NCBI GenBank assembly: GCA_035652095.1 | Contig: DASREM010000030.1 | Coordinates: forward strand, 95,332-159,331 | Direction of reading: 5' to 3' | Length of the DNA stretch: 64,000 nt | Source of the DNA: DASREM01 sp035652095 | Lineage (GTDB): Bacteria > Acidobacteriota > Terriglobia > Terriglobales > Acidobacteriaceae | Shown: positions 24,653 to 33,011 of the stretch, one piece after another | How positions within the stretch are numbered: position 1 is the stretch's first letter | How the letters are laid out: each line of letters begins with the position of its first letter | The notes under the pieces: model-generated | Database searches by the model: none | Told to the model about the DNA's origin: nothing | Seen by the model: only the letters and a program-made list of their open reading frames with translations | Made by a program: the position numbers and the translations under genes

Positions 24653-26335
24653 CTATTTCGCGGAATAGGGCCTGGAGCCAACCACGCCCTTCCCTTCTTG
24701 TACGGTGATCGTTTGTCCGGCGTTGATGCTGGTCAGCTTGTCGGTTTGGCCGCTGGGCCACTGGATTTCAATGCTGTCAGCTTTTTGCTGCTGGCCGAGG
24801 CCGAAAGTCAAAACTAATTCGCACTGGGAAAGATAGCTGGAGCCGCTGTGCAGGGTTTGGGATTGCTGATCTTTACCAGAAATGAGGCGCACCAGCGCAC
24901 CGATCCCGTCGCGGTTCGATTTCGTTCCAACCAGCTTCATCCGCAAGCTGTGATTGGTTGCTCCCTCGTTGCGGAAGAGATACGCGCGTCCGGCGTTGGT
25001 GGTCATGAGAACGTCGAGAGCGCCGTCGTTGTTGATGTCGGCGTAAGCGGCGCCGCGCGCGACCTTCGGCGCCGAGAAGGCCGTCCCCAGCTGCTGGGTA
25101 ACTTCTTCGAACTTACCTTGACCAAGATTGCGGAACAGGTGCGGCGGTTCGGCGTAACTGACGCGTTTCTGCACGCGCTCGATCGCGTCTTCGATGTGGC
25201 CGTCGGCGATCAGGATGTCGGGCCAGCCGTCGTTGTCGTAATCAAAAAAGAAGCAGCCGAAGCCGAGTGTGACCAGGGTAGCGCGGCCGACATCAGAGCG
25301 CGGAGCTTCATCGACGAACAAGCCGTTGCCCTCGTTGTGATAGAGCGAGAGCATCTGGTTGGCAAAGTTGGTGATGATGATGCTGGGATGTCCGGAGCGA
25401 TCGTAGTCGGCGGCATCCACGCCCATGCCGGCGCGGGCCACGCCGTCTTCGCTGAAGGCGATGCCTGCGGAGACGCCGCGCTCTTCGAAGGTTCCGTCGT
25501 GCTTGTTCAGGTAGAGCTTATTGGGCTGGGTGTCGTTGGCGAGAAGAATGTCGGGCCAACCGTCGCCGTTGTAGTCGAGGATTGCGATGCCGAGGCTTTT
25601 CGAGGTGGGGTCGTAGAACCTGGCTTTCTGGGTGGCGTCTTCGAACTTGCCGCCGCCAAGGTTGTGCCAGAGGCGGGCGGAGGACCCTTTATAAGACTCA
25701 GGCGTGCAATAGGATTTGTGCGCACCGTCGATCGTGCAGTAGAGATCGCCGGCTTCGGACCACTGCACGTAATTGCTGACTACCAGGTCCAGTTTCCCGT
25801 CTTTGTCGTAATCGACCCAGGCGGCGGAGGTGGAGAACTCGTTGGGCCCCATCATGCCGGCGGGCTTGGTTACGTCGGTAAACGTCCCGTTGCCGTTGTT
25901 GTGAAAAAGGTGACTCTGCCCTAAAGCGGTGATGAAGAGATCGTCGAAGCCGTCATTGTCGTAGTCGCCCACCGCAGCGCCGAGACCGAACATGGGGACG
26001 GCGAGCCCGGCTTTGCGGGTCACGTCGGTAAAAGTCCCGCCGTGATCATTGTGGTAGAGCTTCATCGTGCTCGCGGCTTTAGCGCGCCCGGGGAAATCTT
26101 CGCCATTGATGAGAAGGATGTCAGGCCAACCGTCGTTGTCATAGTCGATGAAGGCGCAGCCCGGACCCATGGTTTCGGGGAGATATTTTTTTCCGAACGC
26201 ACCGTTGTTGTGGATGAAGTGGATTCCGGCTTGTGCGGTGATGTCGCGGAAGGTGATGGCGCGAGCCTGGGCTGCGACGATCAGCAGCGCTGTGATCAGC
26301 CACGGAGACGGCAAAGCACGGAGGAATTTCGGCAT
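24653..26335 (-). CDS. CRTAC1-family exported protein (FG-GAP repeats, ASPIC-UnbV)
   Basis: Exported protein of 560 residues with signal peptide (LITALLIVAAQARA). A seven-bladed-type propeller is built from FG-GAP/VCBS repeats, each with a Dx[DN]xDGxxD calcium-like loop (DYDNDGWPDILL, DYDNDGFDDLFI, DYDKDGKLDLVV and others). The ASPIC/UnbV domain closes the protein (SIEIQWPSGQTDKLTSINAG). Homologues are common in Acidobacteriota and Planctomycetota and lack a proven function. Its start codon directly precedes the stop of the cytochrome gene, which ends at the next base, so the two are probably co-transcribed. Confidence 0.88.
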   Translation of the reverse strand: MPKFLRALPSPWLITALLIVAAQARAITFRDITAQAGIHFIHNNGAFGKKYLPETMGPGCAFIDYDNDGWPDILLINGEDFPGRAKAASTMKLYHNDHGGTFTDVTRKAGLAVPMFGLGAAVGDYDNDGFDDLFITALGQSHLFHNNGNGTFTDVTKPAGMMGPNEFSTSAAWVDYDKDGKLDLVVSNYVQWSEAGDLYCTIDGAHKSYCTPESYKGSSARLWHNLGGGKFEDATQKARFYDPTSKSLGIAILDYNGDGWPDILLANDTQPNKLYLNKHDGTFEERGVSAGIAFSEDGVARAGMGVDAADYDRSGHPSIIITNFANQMLSLYHNEGNGLFVDEAPRSDVGRATLVTLGFGCFFFDYDNDGWPDILIADGHIEDAIERVQKRVSYAEPPHLFRNLGQGKFEEVTQQLGTAFSAPKVARGAAYADINNDGALDVLMTTNAGRAYLFRNEGATNHSLRMKLVGTKSNRDGIGALVRLISGKDQQSQTLHSGSSYLSQCELVLTFGLGQQQKADSIEIQWPSGQTDKLTSINAGQTITVQEGKGVVGSRPYSAK

Positions 26336-29209
26336 CTACCTGGAGCCTCCGGCGACGATCGCCGAGCTGCGCTCGGCTGGACGGGCGAGGGCGCCCGTCC
26401 CCACGTGAGTTTTGCTTGGGCTGGAACGGGCCTGGGCGCGCGTCCCCACGTGAGTGTTCAGAGGCACAGACACGTGTTCGTGGACTGCCTGCCTTTCGTT
26501 GTTGTCTTCGGGATTCAGTTGACGGTAGGGACCAGTGATCGCCTGGGCTGACTCATCGGCCTTGAAGCGCAGGTAGCGAACCTGATGTTCGTGGGCCTGC
26601 TTGTCGTCGCCGAGACCGTTGTAGCAGAGCATCAGGTTGTAATGCGCCTGCAGGTCTTCGGGATCGACGGCAAGCACCTGGTTCAGCACTTTCACTGCAT
26701 CGGCGTATTTGCGCTGGAGAAAGAGAATTCGACCGAGGTCGTTCAGGGCGACGCGGTCTCTTGGATATTGTGCGATGACTTTGCGAAGGTGGTCAGCCGC
26801 TTCGTCGTATTTACCGTCGCTGCGCAGGACTTTGGCGTAAAAGAAATGAGCGCGGGCCAGGTCAGGGCTCAGCGCGAGGGCCTTCTCGAGCACGGTGCGG
26901 GCGCGATCCATGTCGCCTTCCTGCACGGCGCAGCGTCCAATATTGACCCAGCCGTCGGGATTCCGGGGATCGATCTCGGTAACCTTTTGAAATGCGGCTT
27001 GGGCGCCCTTCAGGTCTCCTTGCAAGAACAAACCGATGCCGTAATCATTCCAGCGTTGCCAGTCGTTGGCTTGGAGATCGAGCTTCGGCTGAGGTTCCGG
27101 TGAGTTTTTGGCAGCTACTTGCAAACTCACCTCGTCTTCGGCAAGCGCAATGATCGGTAGATCGGGAATCTTCTCCTGCTTGGCTGATACGCCTTTCAAG
27201 GGAGCGGTAAACGCAAATTTACGGTCGTCGTAATCGGGCGTGACTTGGCCGGTGGCGGGGTTGGGTTCTCCCGCAAACGAGAACTGCGTGTTCCACCACG
27301 CGAACTTGCGATAGCAGAGACGGGCGCGCAGCGTGATCCTATTCCCTGCATTGTCAGGGACCTTCACGCGAAAGTGCGCGGTGTCGGCGGCCCCCGGCGG
27401 GATCAGGTGCACGTACACGACGGCACGCGTGGACCAGGCGTTTCTTTTGTTGATGGGATTGCCGTGCGCATCCACCTGCAGCGAGCGGTAGAAATGCGCG
27501 CCCTTTTCGACCGGGCCTTTGCCGTCGTCTTCTACTTTGCCGCTCCAGAAGATGGTCTGCCCTTTGTCGTCGGTCCCTTTCAGCTCGAGCCAGGTGTCGT
27601 AGGCATCAACGGTGCCACCGGGGAAGAAGTGGCCGATCTTTTTCGTTCGCACGACCACATCGACGCGCACGGTATCTCCGCGACGAACTGTTGGTTGAAC
27701 GCGATTCAGGGGCGCGGTAATGGGGAGGGCTTCCGCTGTGCTCGCTTTGATCCTGGTTTCGGCTTCTTCGCCAACCCCAAAGGTAGTGGACAACTCAGTC
27801 TGATTTGCAGCACCCGGCTTCAGATCATCGCGCGCAGGTGAGAGCGCGAAGATGTCAACGCTGAGGATTTTGTCTTTCAGAAAATCTTCGGTGAGCTTGA
27901 GCTGTTCCGGATCTTCATTGGCGGTGGGTAGCGCGGTATTGGCTGCAGGAAAGCGGTGCGAGTGCACGAATCCGCCGATATTTCCCTGATCGGCTGATTT
28001 GGTCATCGGCATATGACAGTCGGCGCACTGCGAGGGTTTCTGCGGATAGTAAAAAGATCGGGCGCCCTGGCCGGAAACTCCGCTGGCCTGCCAGTTGTCG
28101 TACTCGTTGAAGCCGCGGAACCAGCGGTAATTATTGACCGGTACATCGAGATGGACCTTGTGGCAGCTGGAGCAGAATTCGGCGGTCTGGGTGCGCATGA
28201 AGGGCTTCAGAAACACGCGGCGATGCGGCTCCGGGTTCATTTTGATCAGGAAATCGTGGAGGGACCGCATCACAGGGTTTTTGGTGGCTGCCATCTCATG
28301 GAGCTTGGGATATTCCAGGTAGAAATCGCCTTGCCCCATCGTGCTTTTGACGTCTGCGATGGAATGACACATCATGCAGCCGAGACCCGCCTGCGACTCG
28401 GGGCGATGCACGATTTCTTTGATCGGCGTGTCCATTAACCCGCTGTACAGAACAGCCGGGTCGTGACAACCTCCACACCACTTCGAGGGCCTGGTGCCAA
28501 TAGTGTCCTGCATGTACTCGATGGACTTGCGATACCACTGATTGTTAAACGAAGAAAAATGGTGGGCCGAGCTGAACCACTGGTTGTAGATGTCTTCGTG
28601 GCAGCGCTTGCAGGAATCGGATTCCATGAAGAACTTGCTGGGAATCTTCTGGCCGCCGTAGACCTGCGCGGAGCTGGGGAAAAATGGACCTTGGGGTCCA
28701 TCTCCTTCCTCGTTCATGGTGGCAGGAGGATTAGAAGGGTTTTGTATACGGGCGCGATTTTCCCAGCGGGAACGGAGGTACCAGGCGCCAACTCCGAGTG
28801 CGGAAAGAACCAGGAGAGCCGGAACCGCTCGAGGCCAGACATTTGCAGACCTGGTTTGAGAATCCGCGAAGAGGAATGCGCATCCCGCGCTCGAAAGAAC
28901 GATGTGCAGGTAGAGCCAGGTCCACTCTGTGCGCAGGGTTCCAGTTTTGATCAGGATGAGTCCGAAAACCGCGCCGGCAGTGAGGAGGAGCCAACCGATC
29001 CGCTCCGGCCCGCTGCCGGTGTGGAGGACACGAACCAGGCGCAGCGCGAGCCAGATGCCGGCCGCGATGCCGGCCAGGATATGCAGCAGAACGATGCTGG
29101 CGTAAAAAACGTTGGGTTGAGGGAAGGTGAACAGGTAGACGGCGGAGATGAAAAGAAATCCCAACAGGAGCGGAAAGAGACGCTGGCTTGTCGAATGCTG
29201 GGAGATCAT
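26336..29209 (-). CDS. Membrane-anchored pentaheme c-type cytochrome with C-terminal TPRs
   Basis: A 957-residue protein. Residues 1-145 contain about five hydrophobic spans. Five CxxCH heme motifs follow: CKRCH (200), CGGCH (245), CMMCH (278), CSSCH (346) and CADCH (395), spaced as in cytochrome c554-type multihemes. A beta-rich domain spans about 450-670, then four or five TPRs. It should carry electrons at the membrane surface, with the TPRs binding partners, possibly the two CRTAC1 proteins encoded immediately downstream. The last 35 or so residues are low quality: they read a tandem hairpin repeat (THVGTRAQARSS, THVGTGALARPAERS), so the native end may have been displaced. Confidence 0.88.
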   Translation of the reverse strand: MISQHSTSQRLFPLLLGFLFISAVYLFTFPQPNVFYASIVLLHILAGIAAGIWLALRLVRVLHTGSGPERIGWLLLTAGAVFGLILIKTGTLRTEWTWLYLHIVLSSAGCAFLFADSQTRSANVWPRAVPALLVLSALGVGAWYLRSRWENRARIQNPSNPPATMNEEGDGPQGPFFPSSAQVYGGQKIPSKFFMESDSCKRCHEDIYNQWFSSAHHFSSFNNQWYRKSIEYMQDTIGTRPSKWCGGCHDPAVLYSGLMDTPIKEIVHRPESQAGLGCMMCHSIADVKSTMGQGDFYLEYPKLHEMAATKNPVMRSLHDFLIKMNPEPHRRVFLKPFMRTQTAEFCSSCHKVHLDVPVNNYRWFRGFNEYDNWQASGVSGQGARSFYYPQKPSQCADCHMPMTKSADQGNIGGFVHSHRFPAANTALPTANEDPEQLKLTEDFLKDKILSVDIFALSPARDDLKPGAANQTELSTTFGVGEEAETRIKASTAEALPITAPLNRVQPTVRRGDTVRVDVVVRTKKIGHFFPGGTVDAYDTWLELKGTDDKGQTIFWSGKVEDDGKGPVEKGAHFYRSLQVDAHGNPINKRNAWSTRAVVYVHLIPPGAADTAHFRVKVPDNAGNRITLRARLCYRKFAWWNTQFSFAGEPNPATGQVTPDYDDRKFAFTAPLKGVSAKQEKIPDLPIIALAEDEVSLQVAAKNSPEPQPKLDLQANDWQRWNDYGIGLFLQGDLKGAQAAFQKVTEIDPRNPDGWVNIGRCAVQEGDMDRARTVLEKALALSPDLARAHFFYAKVLRSDGKYDEAADHLRKVIAQYPRDRVALNDLGRILFLQRKYADAVKVLNQVLAVDPEDLQAHYNLMLCYNGLGDDKQAHEHQVRYLRFKADESAQAITGPYRQLNPEDNNERQAVHEHVSVPLNTHVGTRAQARSSPSKTHVGTGALARPAERSSAIVAGGSR
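26379..26455. repeat. Tandem hairpin repeat inside the cytochrome 3' end
   Basis: A perfect hairpin GGACGGGCG-AGGG-CGCCCGTCC (26379-26400) is followed by CCACGTGAGT. A degenerate second unit (GGAACGGGCC ... GCGCGTCC) ends with the same CCACGTGAGT at 26446-26455, about 45 bp later. Both are translated as part of the cytochrome tail. Confidence 0.7.
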
Positions 29210-29403
29210 CTTAGACGTCGGACGTGTCGAAGTAGGTTAGTTTTCTACGGGATTCCGCGGAATAGTATAAAACGATTAGCTTCGCGGCAGCTCAGACTGA
29301 AAGAACAGAGGCAACCACCAAGGACACCAAGTTTCACGAAGGAAAATCACTGGTTTTGAATCGCGGCGAATTTTGAGAAATGCCGCGCAGAACGCAGGGG
29401 AAG

Positions 29404-30816
29404 TCACTCGAGATCATTTGGGCTTCGCCAGCCACCACATTCTCTTTCGATCACTTCGCTCACCGCCAGCACCTGCTCTTCCTCCCATGGTTTCGCGACA
29501 ACCTGCACGCCGATGGGCAGACCTTCCGCCGAACTGGCGACCGGGACCGATGCCGCCGGCATGCCCAGCAGGTTGAACCATTCGCAGTAACTCCAGGCGT
29601 CGAGGTAGTTCACAGTCTGTCCATCGATTGTCCAACTGCGCTCGCCATGGCGGAAGGCGGGCAGCGCAGCGACCGGGCATAGCAGGACGGGAAATGCGCG
29701 CATCTGCTCGAAGATTTTGATGCGAATGAGGTCCCGCTGTATCCAGGTATCGAGCAGCGAATCGGCCGTGTGCGGAGTTTCCGCGGTGACCCAGGAATTA
29801 AATTCTTTCAGGATGGGGCTGAGTTCGGATTCATGTCCGCGGATGAGGGGGCCGAGCAACATGGCGCCAGTGAGGCCGAAAAATTTCCACCAGAGTTGGC
29901 GGGCGGTTTCGAGACCCTCGGGACGAAACGGACGGACGTCAAAGCCGGCGCGCCTGAGACCTTCGGCGGCAGTTCTTACGGCAACGCGGGTTTCCGGAGT
30001 AACGGGGGTCCGGCCATCGTCCTCGAAGTATCCTACGCGAAGTTGTTTTGGCTGGGCCGGCCAGTTCACCGGAACTCGTGCCGCGGAGGGATCAGAGTCG
30101 TCTGGACCCTGCATCACTTCAAACAAGACCTTGAGGTCGGCGATGGTGCGCGCCATCGGCCCTACCACTCCGAGCAATGCGAAAGGGCCAACCGAGACTG
30201 GGAAGTGCCCGGTGGCGGGAATACGGCCAGGGGTCGGTTTCAGGCCACAGATACCGCTGAAATGAGCGGGGACGCGGATGGAGCCGCCGCCATCGCTGCC
30301 GACCCCGCCCGCGGAGCATCCGGAGGCGATGGCCGCTGCCTCGCCGCCGCTCGAACCGCCGGGGGTGCGGGAGAGGTCCCAGGGATTGTTGCTGCGTCCG
30401 TACAGCAGGTTGTCGGTTTCCCAGGCCATGAGAAACTCGGGGCAGTTGGTGGTGCCGATCACGATCGCGCCGGCGGCTTTCAAACGACTCACCAGGGGAG
30501 CGTCTGACTGGCTCAGGTATCCTTCGCGAAGCCTAGTTCCGGCCTCCCAGCGGAGGCCTCGGACCTCCACAGAGCTCTTTATGCTGACAGGAATGCCATG
30601 CAGGGGACCCAGCGAATCGCCGCGCATGACGGCAACCTCGGCGTGGCGGGCCTGGGTGAGCGCACCATCCTGATCGAGTTCAACGTACGCGTTCAGCCGT
30701 GGATTCAGTCTCTCGATTCTTTGAAGATGATGCTGGACGACTTCGAAGGGAGAAATCTTCCTGGTGCGAATCAATTCGGCGATGGCAACGGCGGGGAGAT
30801 CGTGAAGTTCAGACAT
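29404..30816 (-). CDS. Amidase signature family enzyme
   Basis: Amidase of 470 residues hydrolysing a C-N amide bond in the cytoplasm. The Ser-cisSer-Lys triad is visible: Lys80 in VSIKSSVEV, Ser156 in TPGGSSGGEAAA and nucleophile Ser179 in GSDGGGSIRVPA. The frame is open to 30942, but ATG 30816 (MSELHDLPAVAIAELI) matches the usual family start; the extension overlaps the upstream spacer. GatA-type amidotransferase subunits share this fold, but no gatB or gatC is present, so a catabolic amidase (for example of an amino-acid amide or aryl amide) is more likely. Confidence 0.88.
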   Translation of the reverse strand: MSELHDLPAVAIAELIRTRKISPFEVVQHHLQRIERLNPRLNAYVELDQDGALTQARHAEVAVMRGDSLGPLHGIPVSIKSSVEVRGLRWEAGTRLREGYLSQSDAPLVSRLKAAGAIVIGTTNCPEFLMAWETDNLLYGRSNNPWDLSRTPGGSSGGEAAAIASGCSAGGVGSDGGGSIRVPAHFSGICGLKPTPGRIPATGHFPVSVGPFALLGVVGPMARTIADLKVLFEVMQGPDDSDPSAARVPVNWPAQPKQLRVGYFEDDGRTPVTPETRVAVRTAAEGLRRAGFDVRPFRPEGLETARQLWWKFFGLTGAMLLGPLIRGHESELSPILKEFNSWVTAETPHTADSLLDTWIQRDLIRIKIFEQMRAFPVLLCPVAALPAFRHGERSWTIDGQTVNYLDAWSYCEWFNLLGMPAASVPVASSAEGLPIGVQVVAKPWEEEQVLAVSEVIERECGGWRSPNDLE

Positions 30817-30868
30817 TCGCGCGGCTGAAAAGAACCCTGAGTCTAGCACGCGCGAGATTTCGGACAAG

Positions 30869-31603
30869 TTAGTGGGCGGAGGTGACCAGGGCACGCGCCC
30901 GCTCGGCGCGAGTGTGAATGTTTCCTGAGCGTTTCCGGGCATCCCGTTTACGCAGCCATTGCTGAAGGCTTCTTCGGCAACGGGAATTCATGGTGGAGAA
31001 CAGCATGCCGGCACGGCCTTCGCGGTCGGCCCACACAAGGTCCCCGGTAGCCTCCACCATTTCGCTGGTTGCGGGCAGCACGAAGCGGAGGCGAACTTCG
31101 GAAACTTCGGGCAGCGGCTCGGGACACTGAATGGAAATGCCATTTTCGTTGACGTCGAGAACCAGGGCGGGCATGGCGGCAATGCCGAATTGCAGGTAGG
31201 CCAAAGTCTCAACGTGATGGCGAGAGGAGCGGCGGCGCTCGGGCAACATGAAGGCCTGCCCCGCACGCAGCGATCGCATCACCTGATCGCGGGCGAGGGG
31301 CTTGTAAAGGACGAAATCAGCGCCCGCCGCAAACGCTCCGGCGATGTGATTCAGGGCGCCAATCATGGCGAACACAACCGGACGCTTGCAAGGAATTGCT
31401 GACCTGACCAGGCGCGCGATATGCGCAGCACCGGGAATTTCGAAATCAAGAAAGATGGCGGAAAAGCGCGAAGTTGCCAGCAAGTTCAGTGCATCTGCCG
31501 CCGTCGTGCAAACCTCGCCGCCGATTCCAAGCTGATGAAGCGCTGCAGCGAGGGTTTGCACCGCACCTTTGTCCCGGCTCACTAACAGCGCATTCAGCCT
31601 CAT
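30869..31603 (-). CDS. Receiver-like domain fused to a PilZ domain
   Basis: A 244-residue regulator. Residues 1-115 have receiver topology, with a phosphoacceptor-position Asp53 in AIFLDFEIPGA and Lys101 in FVLYKPLARDQ. The N-terminal acidic pair is reduced to SRD (Asp11), so phosphorylation may be weak. Residues from about 122 form a PilZ domain: ERRRSSRHHVE is the RxxxR c-di-GMP element, and LDVNENGISIQ is the second motif. The end is basic. It could link a phosphosignal and c-di-GMP to motility or exopolysaccharide. No kinase is adjacent. Confidence 0.83.
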   Translation of the reverse strand: MRLNALLVSRDKGAVQTLAAALHQLGIGGEVCTTAADALNLLATSRFSAIFLDFEIPGAAHIARLVRSAIPCKRPVVFAMIGALNHIAGAFAAGADFVLYKPLARDQVMRSLRAGQAFMLPERRRSSRHHVETLAYLQFGIAAMPALVLDVNENGISIQCPEPLPEVSEVRLRFVLPATSEMVEATGDLVWADREGRAGMLFSTMNSRCRRSLQQWLRKRDARKRSGNIHTRAERARALVTSAH

Positions 31604-31769
31604 GAGCCGAGATTAAGGCGCAGGATTCAGGGGGTAAAGTAACGCGAGTAATCGCATGGTGCTTACCTGAGAGCGCAGGAGAGCTAAGGACTTGCATTGA
31701 GATCCAAATAGTGCATGGGACATTATCCGGCTTCGCCGTTCGAAATGACGTCTTAATTTCCTGGGCCGT

Positions 31770-32486
31770 CTAGGTAGCAATCAGCCGTTCCAGGCCGGCA
31801 CGGTTGCGGATGAGCAGGGTGGAGCCACGCAGTTGGGCCAGTTCTTTCTCGCGGAATTCTCCAAGGACACGAGTGACTGTCTCGCGGGAAGTGCCGATCA
31901 ACTGCGCGATCTCCTCGTGGGTGAGAGAAACCTTGATGCGAATTCCGTCCTTGGTTTCGTCGCCGTCAGTGGCCCACTCAAGCAGGAGTCGTGCCAGCTT
32001 TTCGGATACCGAGTGGGACAAACCGAGAGAGCGAATCATCTCGTAGGCGCTTTGACAATTCTGGCTGAGGTGCTGCGCCGCGTTGAGGCAGGCATCGGCA
32101 TGATTCTGCAGGAAGCGCAGGAAATCTTCGCGCTTGATGAAGTCCAACTGGCAGGGCTGAAGAGTCTCGGCGGTGAGTTCGTAGGGCTTGCCAGAGACCG
32201 AGGCATGCAGACCAAGCACCTCCCCTCCCTGCGCAATGCGGAGGATGAGGGTCTTTCCGTCGCGTGAGGTGGTCGAGAGCTTAACGCGCCCGCTGCAGAT
32301 GATGTACACGCCGCGCGGGGCCTGCCCTTCGACGAACAATATGGCGCCTTGCGGATAGGCGCTAGCGTACTTCACCTTCTCCAGGTCCTGCAACGAATTT
32401 TTCGGGAGGTCGCAAAAGAAACCGGTGTGACGCAGTTTGCAGATGAGACAGTTCTCGGTGACCTGAAGCCCGTAAGGTGAACTCAT
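31770..32486 (-). CDS. Crp/Fnr-family regulator with FNR-like N-terminal cysteines
   Basis: A 238-residue activator with a cyclic-nucleotide-binding fold (about 30-145: YPQGAILFVEGQAPRGVYII, GGEVLGL) and an HTH_Crp helix pair (LTHEEIAQLIGTSRETVTRVLGE). Before the fold, Cys13, Cys16 and Cys25 lie in ENCLICKLRHTGFFC, an arrangement like the iron-sulfur ligands of FNR, with further Cys in the beta-roll as a potential fourth ligand. Oxygen or redox sensing is therefore plausible. ATG 32486 is preceded by AGGAGGT; the ten residues upstream are not needed. It lies next to the PilZ genes. Confidence 0.87.
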   Translation of the reverse strand: MSSPYGLQVTENCLICKLRHTGFFCDLPKNSLQDLEKVKYASAYPQGAILFVEGQAPRGVYIICSGRVKLSTTSRDGKTLILRIAQGGEVLGLHASVSGKPYELTAETLQPCQLDFIKREDFLRFLQNHADACLNAAQHLSQNCQSAYEMIRSLGLSHSVSEKLARLLLEWATDGDETKDGIRIKVSLTHEEIAQLIGTSRETVTRVLGEFREKELAQLRGSTLLIRNRAGLERLIAT

Positions 32487-32642
32487 ACCGCCGAACACCT
32501 CCTGTTCCCTAACCAAACTATATCACCTTCTTATGTGACGGAGGGGCGGAGGAAGATGCGCCATCATGCCAGGTTTCCCGGGGGCGTGCACCTTTCGTAA
32601 TCTGCCGATGGGTACCCCCGGGATGGGATATTGAAGGGGCGA

Positions 32643-33011
32643 ATGCCACAGGGAGCCACAGGTCGTGCTTTGCACCGGGCGCCACGGGTCAAGCTGGCGG
32701 GATCAGTCCTGGTCATGCTGCGGCTGGAAAATGGACGCCACATCCGTGGCAAACTGCACCAGGTCTCAACCAGCGGCGGCCTGCTGCACCTGGACCAACC
32801 GCTAGCGGAAAAAATCAAAGTCGAGGTCATGTTCCACGTTGGGCAGTGCACGGTCCGGAGCAATGCCTCCATGTTGTTTCCCATGTGGGCCACGCAAGGA
32901 TGCCTGCAGCCGTTCCAGTTCATTGATTTCCCCGAGGCAGAGCGCATCGCCCTCGATGAACAGCTAGGGAAATTACGGGAGCAGGGAGCGAGCGCGGTTT
33001 CCTTTCCCTAA
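32643..33011 (+). CDS. PilZ-domain protein
   Basis: A 122-residue protein with a short PilZ-like barrel: APRVKLAGSVLVML, then HQVSTSGGLLHLDQPL, resembling the D/N-x-S-x-x-G element. The RxxxR arm is not clear (HRAPRVKL), so c-di-GMP binding is uncertain. ATG 32643 is preferred to TTG 32631. It abuts the convergent TPR gene without a spacer. It lies divergent from the Crp/Fnr gene and may be controlled by it. Confidence 0.65.
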   Translation: MPQGATGRALHRAPRVKLAGSVLVMLRLENGRHIRGKLHQVSTSGGLLHLDQPLAEKIKVEVMFHVGQCTVRSNASMLFPMWATQGCLQPFQFIDFPEAERIALDEQLGKLREQGASAVSFP

